Source of the DNA: Adiantum capillus-veneris
Taxonomy: Eukaryota; Streptophyta; Polypodiopsida; Polypodiales; Pteridaceae
Direction: 5' to 3'
DNA: 64,000 nucleotides
NCBI GenBank assembly: GCA_014529385.2
Contig: CM043966.1
Span: 41,104,037-41,168,036 of the forward strand
The position numbers were made by a program, and so were the translations under genes. A model generated the notes under the pieces. That model was not told the DNA's origin and made no database searches. It worked only from the letters and a program-made list of their open reading frames with translations. Within the stretch, counting starts at the first letter, position 1; each line of letters opens with the position of its first letter. Shown in pieces: positions 8,854-21,546 of this stretch.

Positions 8854-11800
8854 ATGGATGACAATAACCAAGAGAGTAGAATGAACATTGATAGCTTTGA
8901 TTTTGCACATGAATCTCCTAATGATGATGCCCCCATGTTTGTGAATTATCTCGTAACTAGGTTGCAGCAAGCTATGGGCAACCCTGCTTTGCAACCCGAA
9001 GTTACTCAACAACTTTACGCTTTTATGGGATCTCCCTTCCTCTCCATGAGGAGAGAGAGCTTAGGAGGCCTCTTGAAGAGACCCCCAAAAGAAGACTCTC
9101 TCCCATACAAGAGGAGGAATCCAAAGAGCAAGAAAGCAATGAAACTTTAAGTTTCTCTGAAGATGTGGCTCCACAAAAATGGCAGTCTCGACGATCGTCC
9201 ACTCCTCCCAAGAGGAAAAGATAAACACACAGTCCTTCTCCTCGTCACTCCAAATGGGAAGAGAGGAAACAAAGGATGAAAAGGGCAAGAAAGAGGTCAC
9301 CTTTTCTCCTTCTTCTTCACCTTCCTCCTCTTCTGAGGAAAACTCTGGCTATTCTCCTAGAGAATACAGGAGGGAGGGACATCTCAAATGATACCCTGCA
9401 TGGCGAAGCTCACAAAAGCTAAAGAAGTTCAAGGAAGGAGGAAAGAGTATCTCTTTTCTCACCTATGATGGCACCTTTGGTGCTACCAACAATTTGGTGC
9501 GGCTTTTGGAGACAAGGCCTTCATCCAACAATTTGGTGCGGCTTTTGGAGACAAGGGCTTCAAAGAGTCCTCCAAGCTATGCCATGTAGCTATGCACTTT
9601 CAAAAATCAGCTCGTCAATGGTGGGGTAGCCTTTCTGGCAATGGAAAAGCCCCAAAGACATGGAAAACTCTACGAGTTTCCATCATGATGCAATTCCTTG
9701 CAAGTGATGCAAAGGACAAAGTGTTTACCAAATGGCACAGCTTGAAGCTTCTCTCCCATGAGTCTATCCACAAGTATGTAGACAAGTTTTGGGATTTACA
9801 TTTCAAGGCGACTATCTTTCAAAAGATAGACTTTGCCGAGCAAAGGCAGAAATTCTGTGTGGGATTACCTGAAGAGATGGCCAAATACATCAACTCTCAA
9901 TGGCCTGGTTCTATTAACGAAGTAATCCATCACACCGTGGTTGATTCATGTATAAATTTCCATCAAGGGGCTAGACGGAAGATCTTGAAGCTTTTTGCAA
10001 GGACCATAAGTGTTTCAAGTGTGGGGAGCAAGGACATGGCTATCGTTCTTGCCCCAAAAAGAATGCTCGTAGTGAGACTCCTAGGGCTTCCACCATCAAA
10101 GCTCCAAAAGAGGATGCTCATTGCAAAGGATCATCACTTTCCTATGCTTGGGGAAAGGTAAGAGAGCATGATACCTTCATCTTGTTTGACCCTGGCTCTG
10201 CTCACAACTTCATATCCACGGAGTTGGCCACCAAGTTGGGCATTCAAGATTTCAAGATGGAAGATATGGTAATGGCTGACACAACTTTCAAGGGACAACA
10301 AGCCTCCGTTACTCCCTTAATTGGGAAGTTGAGGCTTCATGGTTAAAGCCATGTCGACAAAGAAGACTTTTTCATCTCTCCTCTCCAACATGAGGATGCT
10401 ATCCTAGGGGCACCATGGTTTGATCGCATGGCTGCCAATATGAAATTCCCTAAAAGGCGAATCTACTTCACCTATAGGGGAAATAACATGTACATAGATG
10501 CTGGTGAGCATGGTTGCACCATTCCACTTGTAAATTCTCTTGCTTTTGATAAATCAATGAAGAGCTCAGTTTCTGCGTACATGATTTTTGTCAAAGAGTC
10601 TCTAAAAGATCCTAATGTTTCATCAAATGTAAATGGTAGAAATCAAGAAGATTTAGACTTGTCTAATTTTCTAAAAGGATTCCAAGATGTGTTCATCGGT
10701 GATATACCTATGGACTTACCTCCAAAACAAGGGGATGATGACCATCGCATTGAGATCCTTCCAAGAAGCTCACCGCCTAACAAGCCTCCTTATCGAGTCT
10801 CAGAAGCTCAACAAGAGGAGATCATGAGGCAAGTACAAGAATTGGTAGACAAAGGGATGGCGAGGCACCCTAGTTCTTCTCCCTTTTGTTCTCCAGTCCT
10901 TTTAGTGCAAAAGAAAGATGGTACATACCATATGTGTGGACTATCGAGCACTAAACCATATCACTATCAAAAATAGATTTCCTGTGCCTCGGGTAGAAGG
11001 TCTGTTTGATAAGCTACAAGGCTCTACCTACTTCAGTAGGATTGACCTTAAGAGTGGCTATCATCAAATAAGGAGAGTGGATGAAAATATCCTAAAGACC
11101 ACGTTTCGCACAACGTTTGGTCTTTATGAATATCTAGTCATGCCTTTTGGCTTGGCTAATGCACCAACTACATTCAATCGTCTAATCGTACCGCAAATTC
11201 ACTGGAGTGTTCTTTGATGATATCATCATCTACTTCAAGTCTTTGGAGGAACATAAGCAACATCTCCAAGTGATTTTTCAAGCATTAAGGGAGAATAAGC
11301 TTTTTCTCTACCAAAAGAAAAGCAAAATTTTCCTTCAAGAGATTCAATACCTAGGTCATATTATCTCTCAAGATGGTATCCATATGGATCCATCAAAGTT
11401 AGAGGTAATAAAAGCATGGACTACCCCAAGGAATCTACATGAGTTGAGAAGCTTTAGTGGTATGTGAGCATACTATAGACGCTTCATAGGAAAATTCTCT
11501 CAAGTAGCAGGACCATTACATGACTTTACTAAGAAGAATGTTCAGTATGTATGGATTGCTGAGGAGCAAAATTCTTTTGACAAGCTCAAGGAGAAGCTTA
11601 CCTCTCAACCAATCCTCATTTTTCCCGATCTCTCAAAACCATTTGAGGTCTAATGTGATGCTTGTGGTGATTGCCTTGGAGTAGCATGCCATAGCATATG
11701 AGAGCCAAAGGCTCAATAATGATGAACGAGTCTTGGACATTTATGAGAAAGAGCTTTTAGCCGTTCTACATGCCCTAGACACATGGAAGCACTATTTATT

Positions 11801-13479
11801 AGGGACTCCATTCATTCTATGAACCGATCACCAAAGTCTCAAGTATTTCATGACGCAAACGAAGCTCTCCGACAAACAAATGAGGTGGGCAAATTTTCTT
11901 TCGCAATTTAATTTCCATATTGCTCACTTTGCTGGTAAGCACAATCAAGTGGCCGATGCACTTTCACGACGACCAAAAGTTAATGCGGTGTCTATAGCTA
12001 CTCACAATAATCTATCCTCTATGATAGATGAGTATGCTACTGACCTTGACTTTAGAGACATAATGTTAGTCCTTGCTTTGGGGAAGAAAGAGGAACCATT
12101 CACCTTGTAGGATGGTTATCTTCTCCATGGCAATGGGCTATGTGTTACCCATTCCCTTGATGAGAAAGTTATGTATGAATCCCATGCTCCTCCCTATGCG
12201 GGGCATAGAGGTATTCAACCTACTCTTTGAGGAGTAGAGACGTATTTGTATTGGCCTACCATGAAAGTGGAAATACAAGAGTATGTTTCAAAATGTGTAG
12301 TATGCCAAAAGACCAAGTATGATAGAGGGAAGAAACCTGAATTGCTCCAGCCATTGCCTATCCCAAATTCACCATGGGAGAGTATATCCATGGATTTCAT
12401 CTTTGGATTGCCCAAGTCTATCCATGGTAATACGGGAATATGGACAATAGTCGACAAGTTTAGCAAGCAAACACATTTTATCCCTGTCAAAAAGACTATT
12501 AAAGCACCCCAAATGGCAACTCTCTTCATATCACAGATTTTCAAACACCATGGATTACCAACATCCATCATGTCAGATAGAGATCCTAGAATGGCCAATA
12601 ATTTTTGAGGGAAAGGTCTCTTTGAAAATCTAGAAACAAGATTGAATTTCTCTTTGACCTATCACCCACAAACAGATGGCGAAAGTGAGATAGCCAATCT
12701 TACAATACTCAATGTACTCAACACCTATGTTACCGAATTAGATCAATGCTCACAATGGGTAAAATACTTACCTCTTGTAGAGTATACCTACAATAATACT
12801 GTACATACTTCTACGGGAAAAGAACTTTTGAGATCATTGAGGGAAGACCTAAAAGTACCTTTCTACTCAAAGTACATGGGAAGATCTTCGCCACCACTGA
12901 TGAGTATAGCCGTGACCTACAAGAATCTTTTCAAAAGATTAAGGAGGCTATATCCATCTCTCAACAAAGGCAAAAAGCTGCTACTGACAAGCACAGAAGG
13001 GCCTTAACGTTTAAAGAAAAATGATTGGGTCTTACTTAAGTTTCCTAAGGCTTGATTAAGGCAAACAACGGGCAAAAATCCTACGGGCCATCAAAAGTAT
13101 TATGCTAAGTTAGCAAAAAGATACTATGGTCCTTTCCAAATCTTGAAGCCCATCAATGAGACGGCTTACCAACTCAAGTTGCCCAACCATTGGCTCATAC
13201 ACAATGCCTTTCATGTGAGCCTACTTAAGCCCTATAAAAGGAGAGCCACCAAGTGAACCAATTATTGAAGACCCTCCCGAAGTTGAAGACCAAGAAGAGG
13301 TGCTACAACCCGAAGCTATCCTTCGGCATGAAGACAAGGTACTACGACATGGTAAGATTATCTGACGGTATCTTATTAAGTTCAAAAATTATCCTTTTGA
13401 ATATGCTAGATGGATGCAAGGAATTCAACTTAAGGACAATATGAACCTTGTCAATGCTTACAATGCTACATTAGAGTAA
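8854..13479 (+). pseudogene. gag-pol: gag-pol of element B (chromovirus-like), frameshifted
   Basis: ATG 8854 opens the family Gag; TAA 13477-13479 closes pol. Order: Gag N-terminus, Arg/Ser-rich segment (~9240-9360), capsid-like core (~9480-9960), CCHC knuckle (~10005-10065), protease with DPGS (~10190), reverse transcriptase (~10780-11470; FDDII at 11214-11228), RNase H (~11640-12000), integrase (~12130-13000) with HHCC finger and DD-E residues (MDF, SDRD, DGESE), and a chromodomain-like tail (~13270-13440). Defects include a Gag deletion before the knuckle, frameshifts near 10936, 11190 and 12815, and stops at 11465, 11821, 12108 and 12228. Several stops are CGA-to-TGA or CAG-to-TAG relative to C. 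The TGA at 11465 is shared with C. Confidence 0.93.
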
Positions 13480-13609
13480 GCAAATGTACAATTTTCTTTT
13501 AAATGACCAATATTTTTGTCTTATAAGACTAGTTCTCTTTTTATTGTGCACAAATTTAAATAGTATGCATGCTTAGAATCATGTTTGTGATGACGACGTC
13601 TCTCAAACA

Positions 13610-13819
13610 CCAAGTAGAATTTGCCACTCTACTTTGGGATAATGAAATGAACTAAAGAGCAGACATGCTTGCGGCAGCTATGTCTGCCAAGCACCAAATG
13701 GATTAGTCATCCATCTTGGAAAAATGTCGTAGGATAAAAAGGGATCCTTTACTCGCTAAGTAAGATTGACTAATGACAAAGGCTTTATCTCTTCTACCTC
13801 ATAGTCGAGGAGGACTATG
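13610..13819 (+). other. Chain of stem-loops between pol and 3' LTR of B
   Basis: Consecutive inverted repeats: CCAAGTAGA/TCTACTTTGG (13610-13637), GCAGACAT/ATGTCTGC (13659-13687), CCAAATGGAT/ATCCATCTTGG (13694-13719) and CATAGTCG/GGACTATG (13800-13819, one mismatch). A fifth, between 13730 and 13755, is weak here but good in C. The last hairpin ends 18 bases before the LTR. The same chain, of near-equal length, is in C and D. Confidence 0.65.
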
Positions 13820-13837
13820 ATTTCAAGAGAGAGGTAA

Positions 13838-15480
13838 TGTCGTAAAATCTAATATCTAACCAACCCAAATGATTTTTTCATATTAAATTGATCACTTAAT
13901 GTGGGAGAATAAACGAGAACAAGGGTTAAATATAGACATGTGCTTATAGATCTATCTCGACACAGGGCCAATGGTAAAGGGGCCCGAATGAGAGATGGTC
14001 TATCAAAGAGCAAGGCTAACCAATGGATCATAAGACCTTAGGGTTAGGTTCATTGAAGACCTCCAATAATATGTGTAAAAGTCCTTTGACCTTAGGTAGG
14101 CTAGGGCTGAGCTTGAGATGGGAACCCGGCCCAAGCTTAAGGTGCTTGAGGTGCTTGTCGTGCTTGATGATTGAAGTGCTTGAGGTGCTTGATGATTGAG
14201 ATATTTGAGATGCTTGAGGTGCTTGATGATTGAGATTCTTGAGGCGCTTGTCATGATTGAGATGCTAGGGCTGCACTTGAGGTGAGAACCCAACCCAAGC
14301 TTAAAGTGCTTAAGGGCCAAGCTTGTGGTGGGTACTAGGCCTAAGCATGAGGGGCTTGAGGTGTCAAAAAGTCAAATCCAATCCCTACAAGGAGGGGGAG
14401 AGCCCTAAAAGAGGGGGGATGAGAGAGAACACCCACACACTCACACAAGGCATGCTTGGTACAAAGAAAGCAAAAGGGACACTTGTCAAGTTCCTCCTCA
14501 TCGTTCCTCCTCATCTTGGCCTCATGGTGTGCCTGAAGCCTATTGGTTGGCCACCCAAGGGGTCCAATGATAATTTAGGAGATTTCATTAATTGTCTTAG
14601 AATTTATCAAGTCCTCTCTCTCAAAGGGAAACACTTGTCCCAATGCTACCCTTGTTGCTTGTAATGTCTCCTGCTTGTGATTGGCTAGGCCTAGAGGGGT
14701 CCAATGAGCTTCAAGCATGAGCTACAAGGGGGGGGGGGTGTCAACCAAAGAAATCCAGGGGGTTTCTGGAGGGATATCCTCTCCCACACACACTCACATA
14801 CACTCTCATTGTGCATTGTGTAAAGTGCAAGAGCTCCCTCTCCTTCTGCAAGCAAGTAGAGGTTGAGAGCCTACACCAACACTCTTGGCTATGGAGTGCA
14901 AATCCAACCAAGAGCCATGCTTCAATGATTAAGCTTTCCGTCTTCTCCATCTTCATTACTATGATATTATTTATGCTATCAAGAAGAGTTATGATAAGTG
15001 AGAAACTAATTCTTTCTCCTATGAAATGTTTCTTCTTCCTCTTCCCTACCCTCATTCCCTGCTAGCTCTCTCCACCTTCGAAGGTGTTTTAGGTCTTGGG
15101 ACTGAGGCTTGGGATAGTTAAAGCTTTCTTCAAAGTTTATGTTATGCTTGTGATGCATGAAGCTTTCCATCTTCATTGCATCACCTTGGTCACAAGGAAC
15201 ACAAAGAATGTATTGTAACAAGTCTCCCTTCATGGGAGAAATCATAATACAAATGCCTATTGGAGGGGGGCCAGCCCCACATAAATCGGGTCCTCAACTG
15301 TAGTCATGTTCTCTAAATTCTCTCTCTTGCAAAAGTATTGTTCATGCCAAGTTAACTAACTACTATGTTTATGTTGCTATCTTCAGTTATATTCACCCTC
15401 TATGGTCACAAAGTAATTTCTCAAAAGTACTCTCATTAATTTACGCTACTCTCAAGTTAAACTAAGCCAATGCCATTACA
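13838..15480 (+). mobile_element. 3' LTR of element B
   Basis: Starts TGTCGTAAAATC after the purine-rich CAAGAGAGAGGTAA and ends GCCATTACA. At 1643 bp it is the fuller of the two B LTRs and matches the LTRs of C in length. The 18-bp repeat block lies near 14125-14265. It is followed by ACAAAGAGG of element A. Confidence 0.92.
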
Positions 15481-16329
<849 letters not shown>

Positions 16330-16599
16330 TGTTGGTGCTGGAGCTACGGGGGATGCATGGTGGTGCAGGTGGAGATGCAGCAGAAGGCGAGAGAAGAGAG
16401 AGAGAGAGAGAGATTCGATACAGTTTTTTGTGAAGTAAAAGAAGACGCTACCTATATTTTTCTTATGTGAAACTTCTACATATATAAGAGGCTTTTAGAT
16501 AGCAATGCAAAAACAACTCGACTTCTAACTTAACTCTCCTCTGTATGCTCCAAGGGAGTTTACCACAAATAGATGACCGACAAGGGCTTGAACCCAACA
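16330..16599 (-). mobile_element. 3' LTR of the gag-only copia element
   Basis: On the plus strand it runs TGTTGGTGCTGGAGCTACGG to ..GCTTGAACCCAACA, 270 bp. It contains a short AG run at about 16395-16413 that is longer than in its partner, and a CATATATAAGAGG block. The C-rich tract just right of 16599 is the complement of the polypurine tract, which makes this the 3' LTR. Confidence 0.88.
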
Positions 16600-16963
16600 A
16601 TCCCCCCCTCAAGCCCGAACTGGACAAGCAACTCATGATACCTCCAGTTTTTGGTATACTCGTCAACCGTGAGTTTTAGGTTTTCTCACAACCAAGGATT
16701 TTTGGTTTATCCATAACTTGGTGCTAGGTCAGTAACCCCCCCTTGAACAGATAGGGTGTAGGTCAAATATATAGCTACCAAAAATGAAGTTTTTGGTTCA
16801 CTGCCAAACCTTGGGTTTAAGGTGTACCCAGTAACCTCATGAGAGTGCAACAAAAAAGGGATGAGAATTGATAAAAATTGGGAGGTCTTACCACTTATTT
16901 TTGTGGCAGTGTCTATAACCCGTACAATTTATTTTGACTAAAAACAACATGAAAAGAGTTGAT

Positions 16964-17863
16964 CTAATAAATTTCCTCATCAACAGAATATATTGGAGAT
17001 TCAGTGTCTCCCTCAACCACATGAATTTGAGTTTTACCCTTTTGAAAGCACTTATTTGACGGATGATTTGTTTTACCACAGTGAACACAAGGATTTTTCT
17101 TGAAATAGTCTTTCGTCTGATGATTGTTGCGCCCACAAATGGCACAAGTTCTGGTTCCATTGAATGGTCGAGATGAAGCTGCTGTAGTAGCACATTTAGT
17201 GACTGCATATGCACTGGAAGTATCAGAAGAACTGGTGGGGAATACGACATTCGAGGCTGTATATGCACTGGGAATGATAATAGAATTGGTACTAGGTACC
17301 GTTCGCTCTTCTTCCTGCAATGAATTGATGATACCATCCAAGGAGGGCAGCGGATCTTTCTCTTTTATAACAGTAACAATCTGATGAAATTTGTCAGTCA
17401 AACTTTTTAACAAAATGGCTATGAGATCTTCTTCTGGTACTGAAGCTTCGACATAAACAAGTTGAGTTCTAATACTCTTCAGTCTATTGGCTAAAGCTGC
17501 AATATTTTCATCTTCACGCATGCGGATGGAATATAATTCCATTTTTAAACTCATTTTTGAATACTTAGCTTTGGCACCGAAAAGCTTCTCTAACTCTATC
17601 CAGATAGCACTTGAAGAATCGACATCGTCCAAATAATGAATAAAATAATCTTCTAAGGAAGTTAGAATGATACCAAAAGCTTGTTCGTCTTTCCTCTGTA
17701 GCTCAGCAGATAGTGCGCTTGTAACTGTAGCGGATGTGCCGGATTCGTCGGCTGCGAGAGGCTTGACCACGTTCCATAAGTTTTTCCGCATCAAATAGCC
17801 TTTAACTTTGATTTGCCAAGTGTGGAAGCCGGATCCATTGAATTTGTCGACTTTTGATGTCAT
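16964..17863 (-). CDS. gag: Copia Gag polyprotein
   Basis: An uninterrupted 299-residue frame. Residues ~1-180 have the typical plant copia Gag layout: KFNGSGFHTWQIKVKGYL near the start, a WIELEKLF helix, KSLTDKFHQ and LQEEE near 190. The C-terminus has two zinc knuckles. In the first (CAICGRNNHQTKDY) the last cysteine is replaced by tyrosine; the second (CVHCGKTNHPSNKC) is a complete CCHC. It would form the particle shell and bind RNA. The frame starts at ATG 17863, about 590 bases from the primer site. It is the only gene of this element and is open, unlike most frames in the window. Whether it is expressed is unknown. Confidence 0.9.
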   Translation of the reverse strand: MTSKVDKFNGSGFHTWQIKVKGYLMRKNLWNVVKPLAADESGTSATVTSALSAELQRKDEQAFGIILTSLEDYFIHYLDDVDSSSAIWIELEKLFGAKAKYSKMSLKMELYSIRMREDENIAALANRLKSIRTQLVYVEASVPEEDLIAILLKSLTDKFHQIVTVIKEKDPLPSLDGIINSLQEEERTVPSTNSIIIPSAYTASNVVFPTSSSDTSSAYAVTKCATTAASSRPFNGTRTCAICGRNNHQTKDYFKKNPCVHCGKTNHPSNKCFQKGKTQIHVVEGDTESPIYSVDEEIY

Positions 17864-18454
17864 ATTGAAGTCTTTAAGAAGCTTGGTAACGAGGGTGGTC
17901 GTTGTTGGTTATTGCACATATAGCTAAAAACGAGCGTCCTTTTGATATGATGCTACGCTCTCACAAGCATTCAGAGCTATAAGGTTGAAGACCACTTTGT
18001 GTTTGTTGCCGTTCAAATTAGGGTTTATAAGCTCTGAATAAAAACTTTCCAATATGCTGTCAATTTGGAAATTTTTAGTGTTATATAAGCCTTCAAAACC
18101 ACCTGTCTATCTGTTATGACTGAGCACCAAAGGATGTGGATGCTATTGCGAGGTGTGAACGGGCTCTCACTTAAATGCAAAGAATTCAAATACGGGGACA
18201 GTTTAATAAAACAGGAAATTAAAAAAAAACCAGAAATGGCGAACTCTCTGCAGGCGGCAGTGCCGATTACTGTTTGCTTCACAACATGCTCAAGAGGCCG
18301 AATTGGCAGGTGCTACAATGTCGACAAATGCTTCTCAAGCCAGGGCGTTTATGCTGATGTAGAGCATGCTCGTTTTGATGCAGGTCGACTGCTTCATGTT
18401 CCCCTTTGCAGACAGCGGTTCCCACGCGCTAAGTCGAGCCAAGGCCGATGACAA

Positions 18455-18466
18455 GCTCTGATACCA
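18455..18466 (-). promoter_or_regulatory. Primer-binding site of the gag-only copia element
   Basis: Plus strand GCTCTGATACCA, i.e. TGGTATCAGAGC on the element strand, two bases inside the 5' LTR. It marks the right LTR as the 5' LTR and fixes the minus orientation. Confidence 0.93.
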
Positions 18467-18468
18467 GT

Positions 18469-18734
18469 TGTTGGTGCTGCAGCTACGGGGGATGCATGGT
18501 GGTGCAGGTGGAGATGCAGCAAAAGGCGAGAGAAGAGAGAGAGAGAGATTCGACACAGTTTTTTGTGAAGTAAAAGAACAGGTTACCTATTTTTTTCTTA
18601 TGTGAAACTTCTACATATATAAGAGGCTTTTAGATAGCAATGCAAAAACAACTCGACTTCTAACTTAACTCTCCTCTGCATGCTCCAAGGGAGTTTCCCA
18701 CAAATAGATGACCGACAAGGGCTTGAACCCAACA
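18469..18734 (-). mobile_element. 5' LTR of the gag-only copia element
   Basis: TGTTGGTGCTGCAGCTACGG to GCTTGAACCCAACA on the plus strand, 266 bp, nearly the same as 16330-16599. The main visible differences are the length of the AG run and a few substitutions (for example GAAGACGCT against GAACAGGTT). Confidence 0.9.
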
Positions 18735-19474
18735 AGAGCCACCTGGAACCTCCAAGTTCCCTCCTTTTGATCCGGTTTAGAAAAAAATCCCGAGATTTTG
18801 ATATTTATCAAAATTTTCAAAACTCAAATCTTATCTTCTTAAAACCCCCTTAAACCTATTTTATGGTCAAAAAAACATTTTTTGACCTCGAAAAGCCAAA
18901 ATGTGCACCCAAAATCCCTACAATTCAACTTTTTTCAAAAACTTTTGAGACATCGTTTTTTAGTATCCAAAGCCCCCCCAAAACTATTCCTCAGTCAAAA
19001 AGTGATTTTCTCTCTCTAGAACTCCTTTTCACCCCTCCTTGGTTGCAACCATTACACTCACCCTCTACTCCAACACACACTCTCTCTACACCATCTCCAT
19101 TGCTGCAGCAAGGAAGCTCCTCTCTCCTCCCCTCCCACCTCCCATTGCCACACCAAGCAAGGGTTATCCACCTTGTGCTATCTCGATTGCCACAACACTC
19201 CTCCCCCCTCTGTCACTACCACCTCCCATTGTCACACCAAGAAAATTCATTCACTTTATCCCACCTACATTGATCCACATTGGTGGAGGAGTAGCCATTA
19301 CATAGCCTCTCCGACAAATTCAATGCTATACATGCGGATATTGGAGCAACAATTTTTGCACATCTTTGCCCAACCAAACTGGTTTAAATAAGGATTTTCT
19401 TCTATTCTCACTCGTATATTGTACCTGCTTCTACACAAGGCTTTGGAAAGCTTGAACCCATCAAAGTATCTTCC
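18735..19474. other. Non-coding stretch, no recognisable gene
   Basis: AT-rich at first, then C/T-rich (about 19010-19260) with repeated CTCCC/CCACC words that create proline/serine-rich frames on the plus strand without any family resemblance. It may be the leader or an LTR of the unrecognised sequence starting at 19475, but no boundary can be fixed. Confidence 0.4.
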
Positions 19475-19866
19475 TTGTTAAGTATGGAGTGGCCACAACC
19501 AGATTTGTGGTCGGTAGTATCTTTCAAGATAAAGATGATAATAGATGTCCAAAACTCCTTGAAATATTCTAAAGCTTCTAGGTCTATGGGCTTGAGTTGG
19601 TGTTTGCCTATTCATTGTTTCATGCATATCTTTAAAGGGTTTGGATTTTTGGAGACTACCACAATGCTTGTATGTAAAGATGTGCATTATGAGGATTTAG
19701 GTAGGTTTTTAGAAGAGAACTGGGGTTTTGTGGAGGGCATGCACAATGGGGATATGTACAGTTGTAAGGTTGGAGCTTCAGGTATTAAAATGCGCTATTT
19801 AAAATCCCACACCTCCTTTACATACAATTTCACTATGATCGTTGGATGTACAAGCTTGGAGTGTGG
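19475..19866 (+). other. Unrecognised coding-like sequence, left part (split by element C)
   Basis: An open plus-strand frame from about 19475 (ATG 19484 is an alternative start) with balanced composition: MEWPQPDLWSVVSF early, LEENWGFVEGMHNGDMYSC in the middle, MIVGCTSLECG at the end. Element C begins at 19867, inside the frame. I do not recognise the family. The likely continuation is 28790-29133 on the other side of C, but with a 5-bp target duplication the two frames do not join directly, so a small indel or an intron is needed. A degraded host gene or part of an unknown mobile element are both possible. Confidence 0.4.
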
Positions 19867-21528
19867 TGTAATGGAATTTGCCAATTCAATTTGAGAATAG
19901 TGGAATTTAATGAGAGTACTTTCAAGAAATGATTTTGTGAGCATAGCGGGTAGACATAATTGAAGATAGCAACATAATCATAGCAATTAGTTAACTTGGC
20001 ATAGACAATACTTTTGCAAGAGAGAGAGTTTAGAGAACATGACAACAGTTGAGGACCGGATTTATGTGGAGCCGGTCCCCCCTCCAATAGGCATTTGTAT
20101 TATGATTTCTCCCATAAAGAGAGACTTGTTACAATACAGTCTTTGTGTTCCTTGTGACCTAGGTGATGCCATGAAGATGGAAGGCTTCATGCATCACAAA
20201 CATAACATAAACTTGAAGAAAGCTTTAACTATACCAAGCCTCAGTCCCAAGACCTCAAACACCTTCGAAGGTGGAGAGAGCTAGCAGGGAATGAGGGTAG
20301 GGAAGAGGAAGAAGAAACATTTCATACGAGAAAGAGCTAGTTCCTCACTTATCATAACTCTTGAGCTAGCATACATAATAGCACAGTAATGAAGAAGAAG
20401 GAGATGACAAGCTCAAGCATTGAAGCATGGCTCTTGGTTGGATTTGAACTCCATAGCCAAGAGTGTTGGTGTAGGCTCTCAACCTCTACTTCCTTGGAGA
20501 GGGAGCTCTTGCACTTTGCATAGCACACAATTAGAGTGTTTGTGAGTGTGTGTGGGTGAGTATACCCCTCAAGCAAGCCCCTAGCTAGCTTGGGTTGACC
20601 CCCCCTTGTAGCTCATGCTTGAAGCTCATTGGACCCTCCCAGGCCTAGCCAATCACAAGCAAGAGCCATTACAAGCAACATGGGTAGCCTTGGGACAAGT
20701 GTCCCCCTTTCCGCTTTGAGAGAGAGGACTTGATAAATGCAAAATCAATTAGATAATTCAAGTAATTTATCATTGGACCCCTTTGAAGCCTAGCCAATAG
20801 GCTTAAAGCAACACATGAAGGTAACATGGGTAGGGACCTGACATGTGTCCTTGCTGCCTCTTCAAGTTGGGGCTTCCCTTGTGTGTGTGAGTGGGTGTTC
20901 TCTCTCTAGCCCCTAGGAAAAGGGCTCGCCCCCCCTCTTGTAGGAATGCTTTTGACTTTAGGTGATCAAGCACCTTACTCACCAAGCATGACAAAGCACT
21001 TGAACTAGGGGGTGTTCCCACAAGCATCTCAGGCAAGCTTCTCAAGGCACCTCAAGTACCTTAATCATGCAGCAAGTCAACCACCTCAAGCATGGAGCCA
21101 TTCAAGCACCTCAAGCATCTTAATCAAGCACCTCAAGCATGACAAACACCTCAAGCACGACAAGCACCTCAAGCAGGACAAACACCTCAAGCACGACAAG
21201 CACCTCAAGCAGGACAAGCACCTCGAGCTTGGGACCGGGTTCCCACCTCAAGCTCAGCCCTAGCTTACCTAAGGTCAAAGGACTTTTACACACATTTATT
21301 GGAGGTCTTCAATGAAGCTAACCCTAAGGTCTTATGCTCCATTGGTTAGCCTTGCTCTTTGATAGACCATCTCCCTTTTGGGCCCCTTTACCATTGGCCC
21401 CGTGTTGAGATAGATCTATAAGCACATATCTATATCTTAACACTTGTTCCCGTTTATTCTCCCACATTAAGTGATCAATTTAATATGAGAAAATCATTTG
21501 GGTTGGTTAGATATTAGATTTTATGACA
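19867..21528 (-). mobile_element. 3' LTR of element C
   Basis: Plus-strand reading starts TGTAATGGAATT and ends ATTTTATGACA. 1662 bp. It holds five perfect-length 18-bp units of the type CACCTCAAGCATGACAAA at about 21135-21224. Confidence 0.93.
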
Positions 21529-21546
21529 TTACCTCTCTCTTGAAAT

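Larger units (their letters stand above)
7114..15480 (+). mobile_element. Gypsy element B, complete but inactive, nested in element A
   Basis: Two LTRs (7114-8440 and 13838-15480) flank a primer-binding site, leader, gag-pol pseudogene and a 3' non-coding region. The flanks read ..GTCG-ACAA on the left and ACAA-AGAGGAC on the right; removing B and one ACAA restores the uninterrupted family sequence GTCGACAAAGAGGAC. This gives a 4-bp target duplication and proves nesting in A. The 5' LTR lacks ~270 bp present in the 3' LTR. Gag-pol has several frameshifts and stops. Confidence 0.95.
16330..18734 (-). mobile_element. Gag-only, non-autonomous Ty1/copia element
   Basis: Two similar LTRs (16330-16599 and 18469-18734, TGTTGG...CCAACA termini) flank an initiator-Met primer site complement at 18455-18466, one gag frame (16964-17863) and a polypurine tract (minus strand GAGGGGGGGATTG, next to 16599). 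There is no protease, integrase, RT or RNase H in the 2.4 kb, so any movement would need pol from another element. Flanks are AGAGA on the left and AGAGC on the right, a target duplication with one mismatch next to an AG repeat. The two LTRs differ at only a few positions by eye. Confidence 0.88.

Noticed and set aside
13253-13444. Separate 63-codon gene after integrase of B
   Set aside because: It is an out-of-frame reading of the chromodomain-like tail; the family frame is clear from D.
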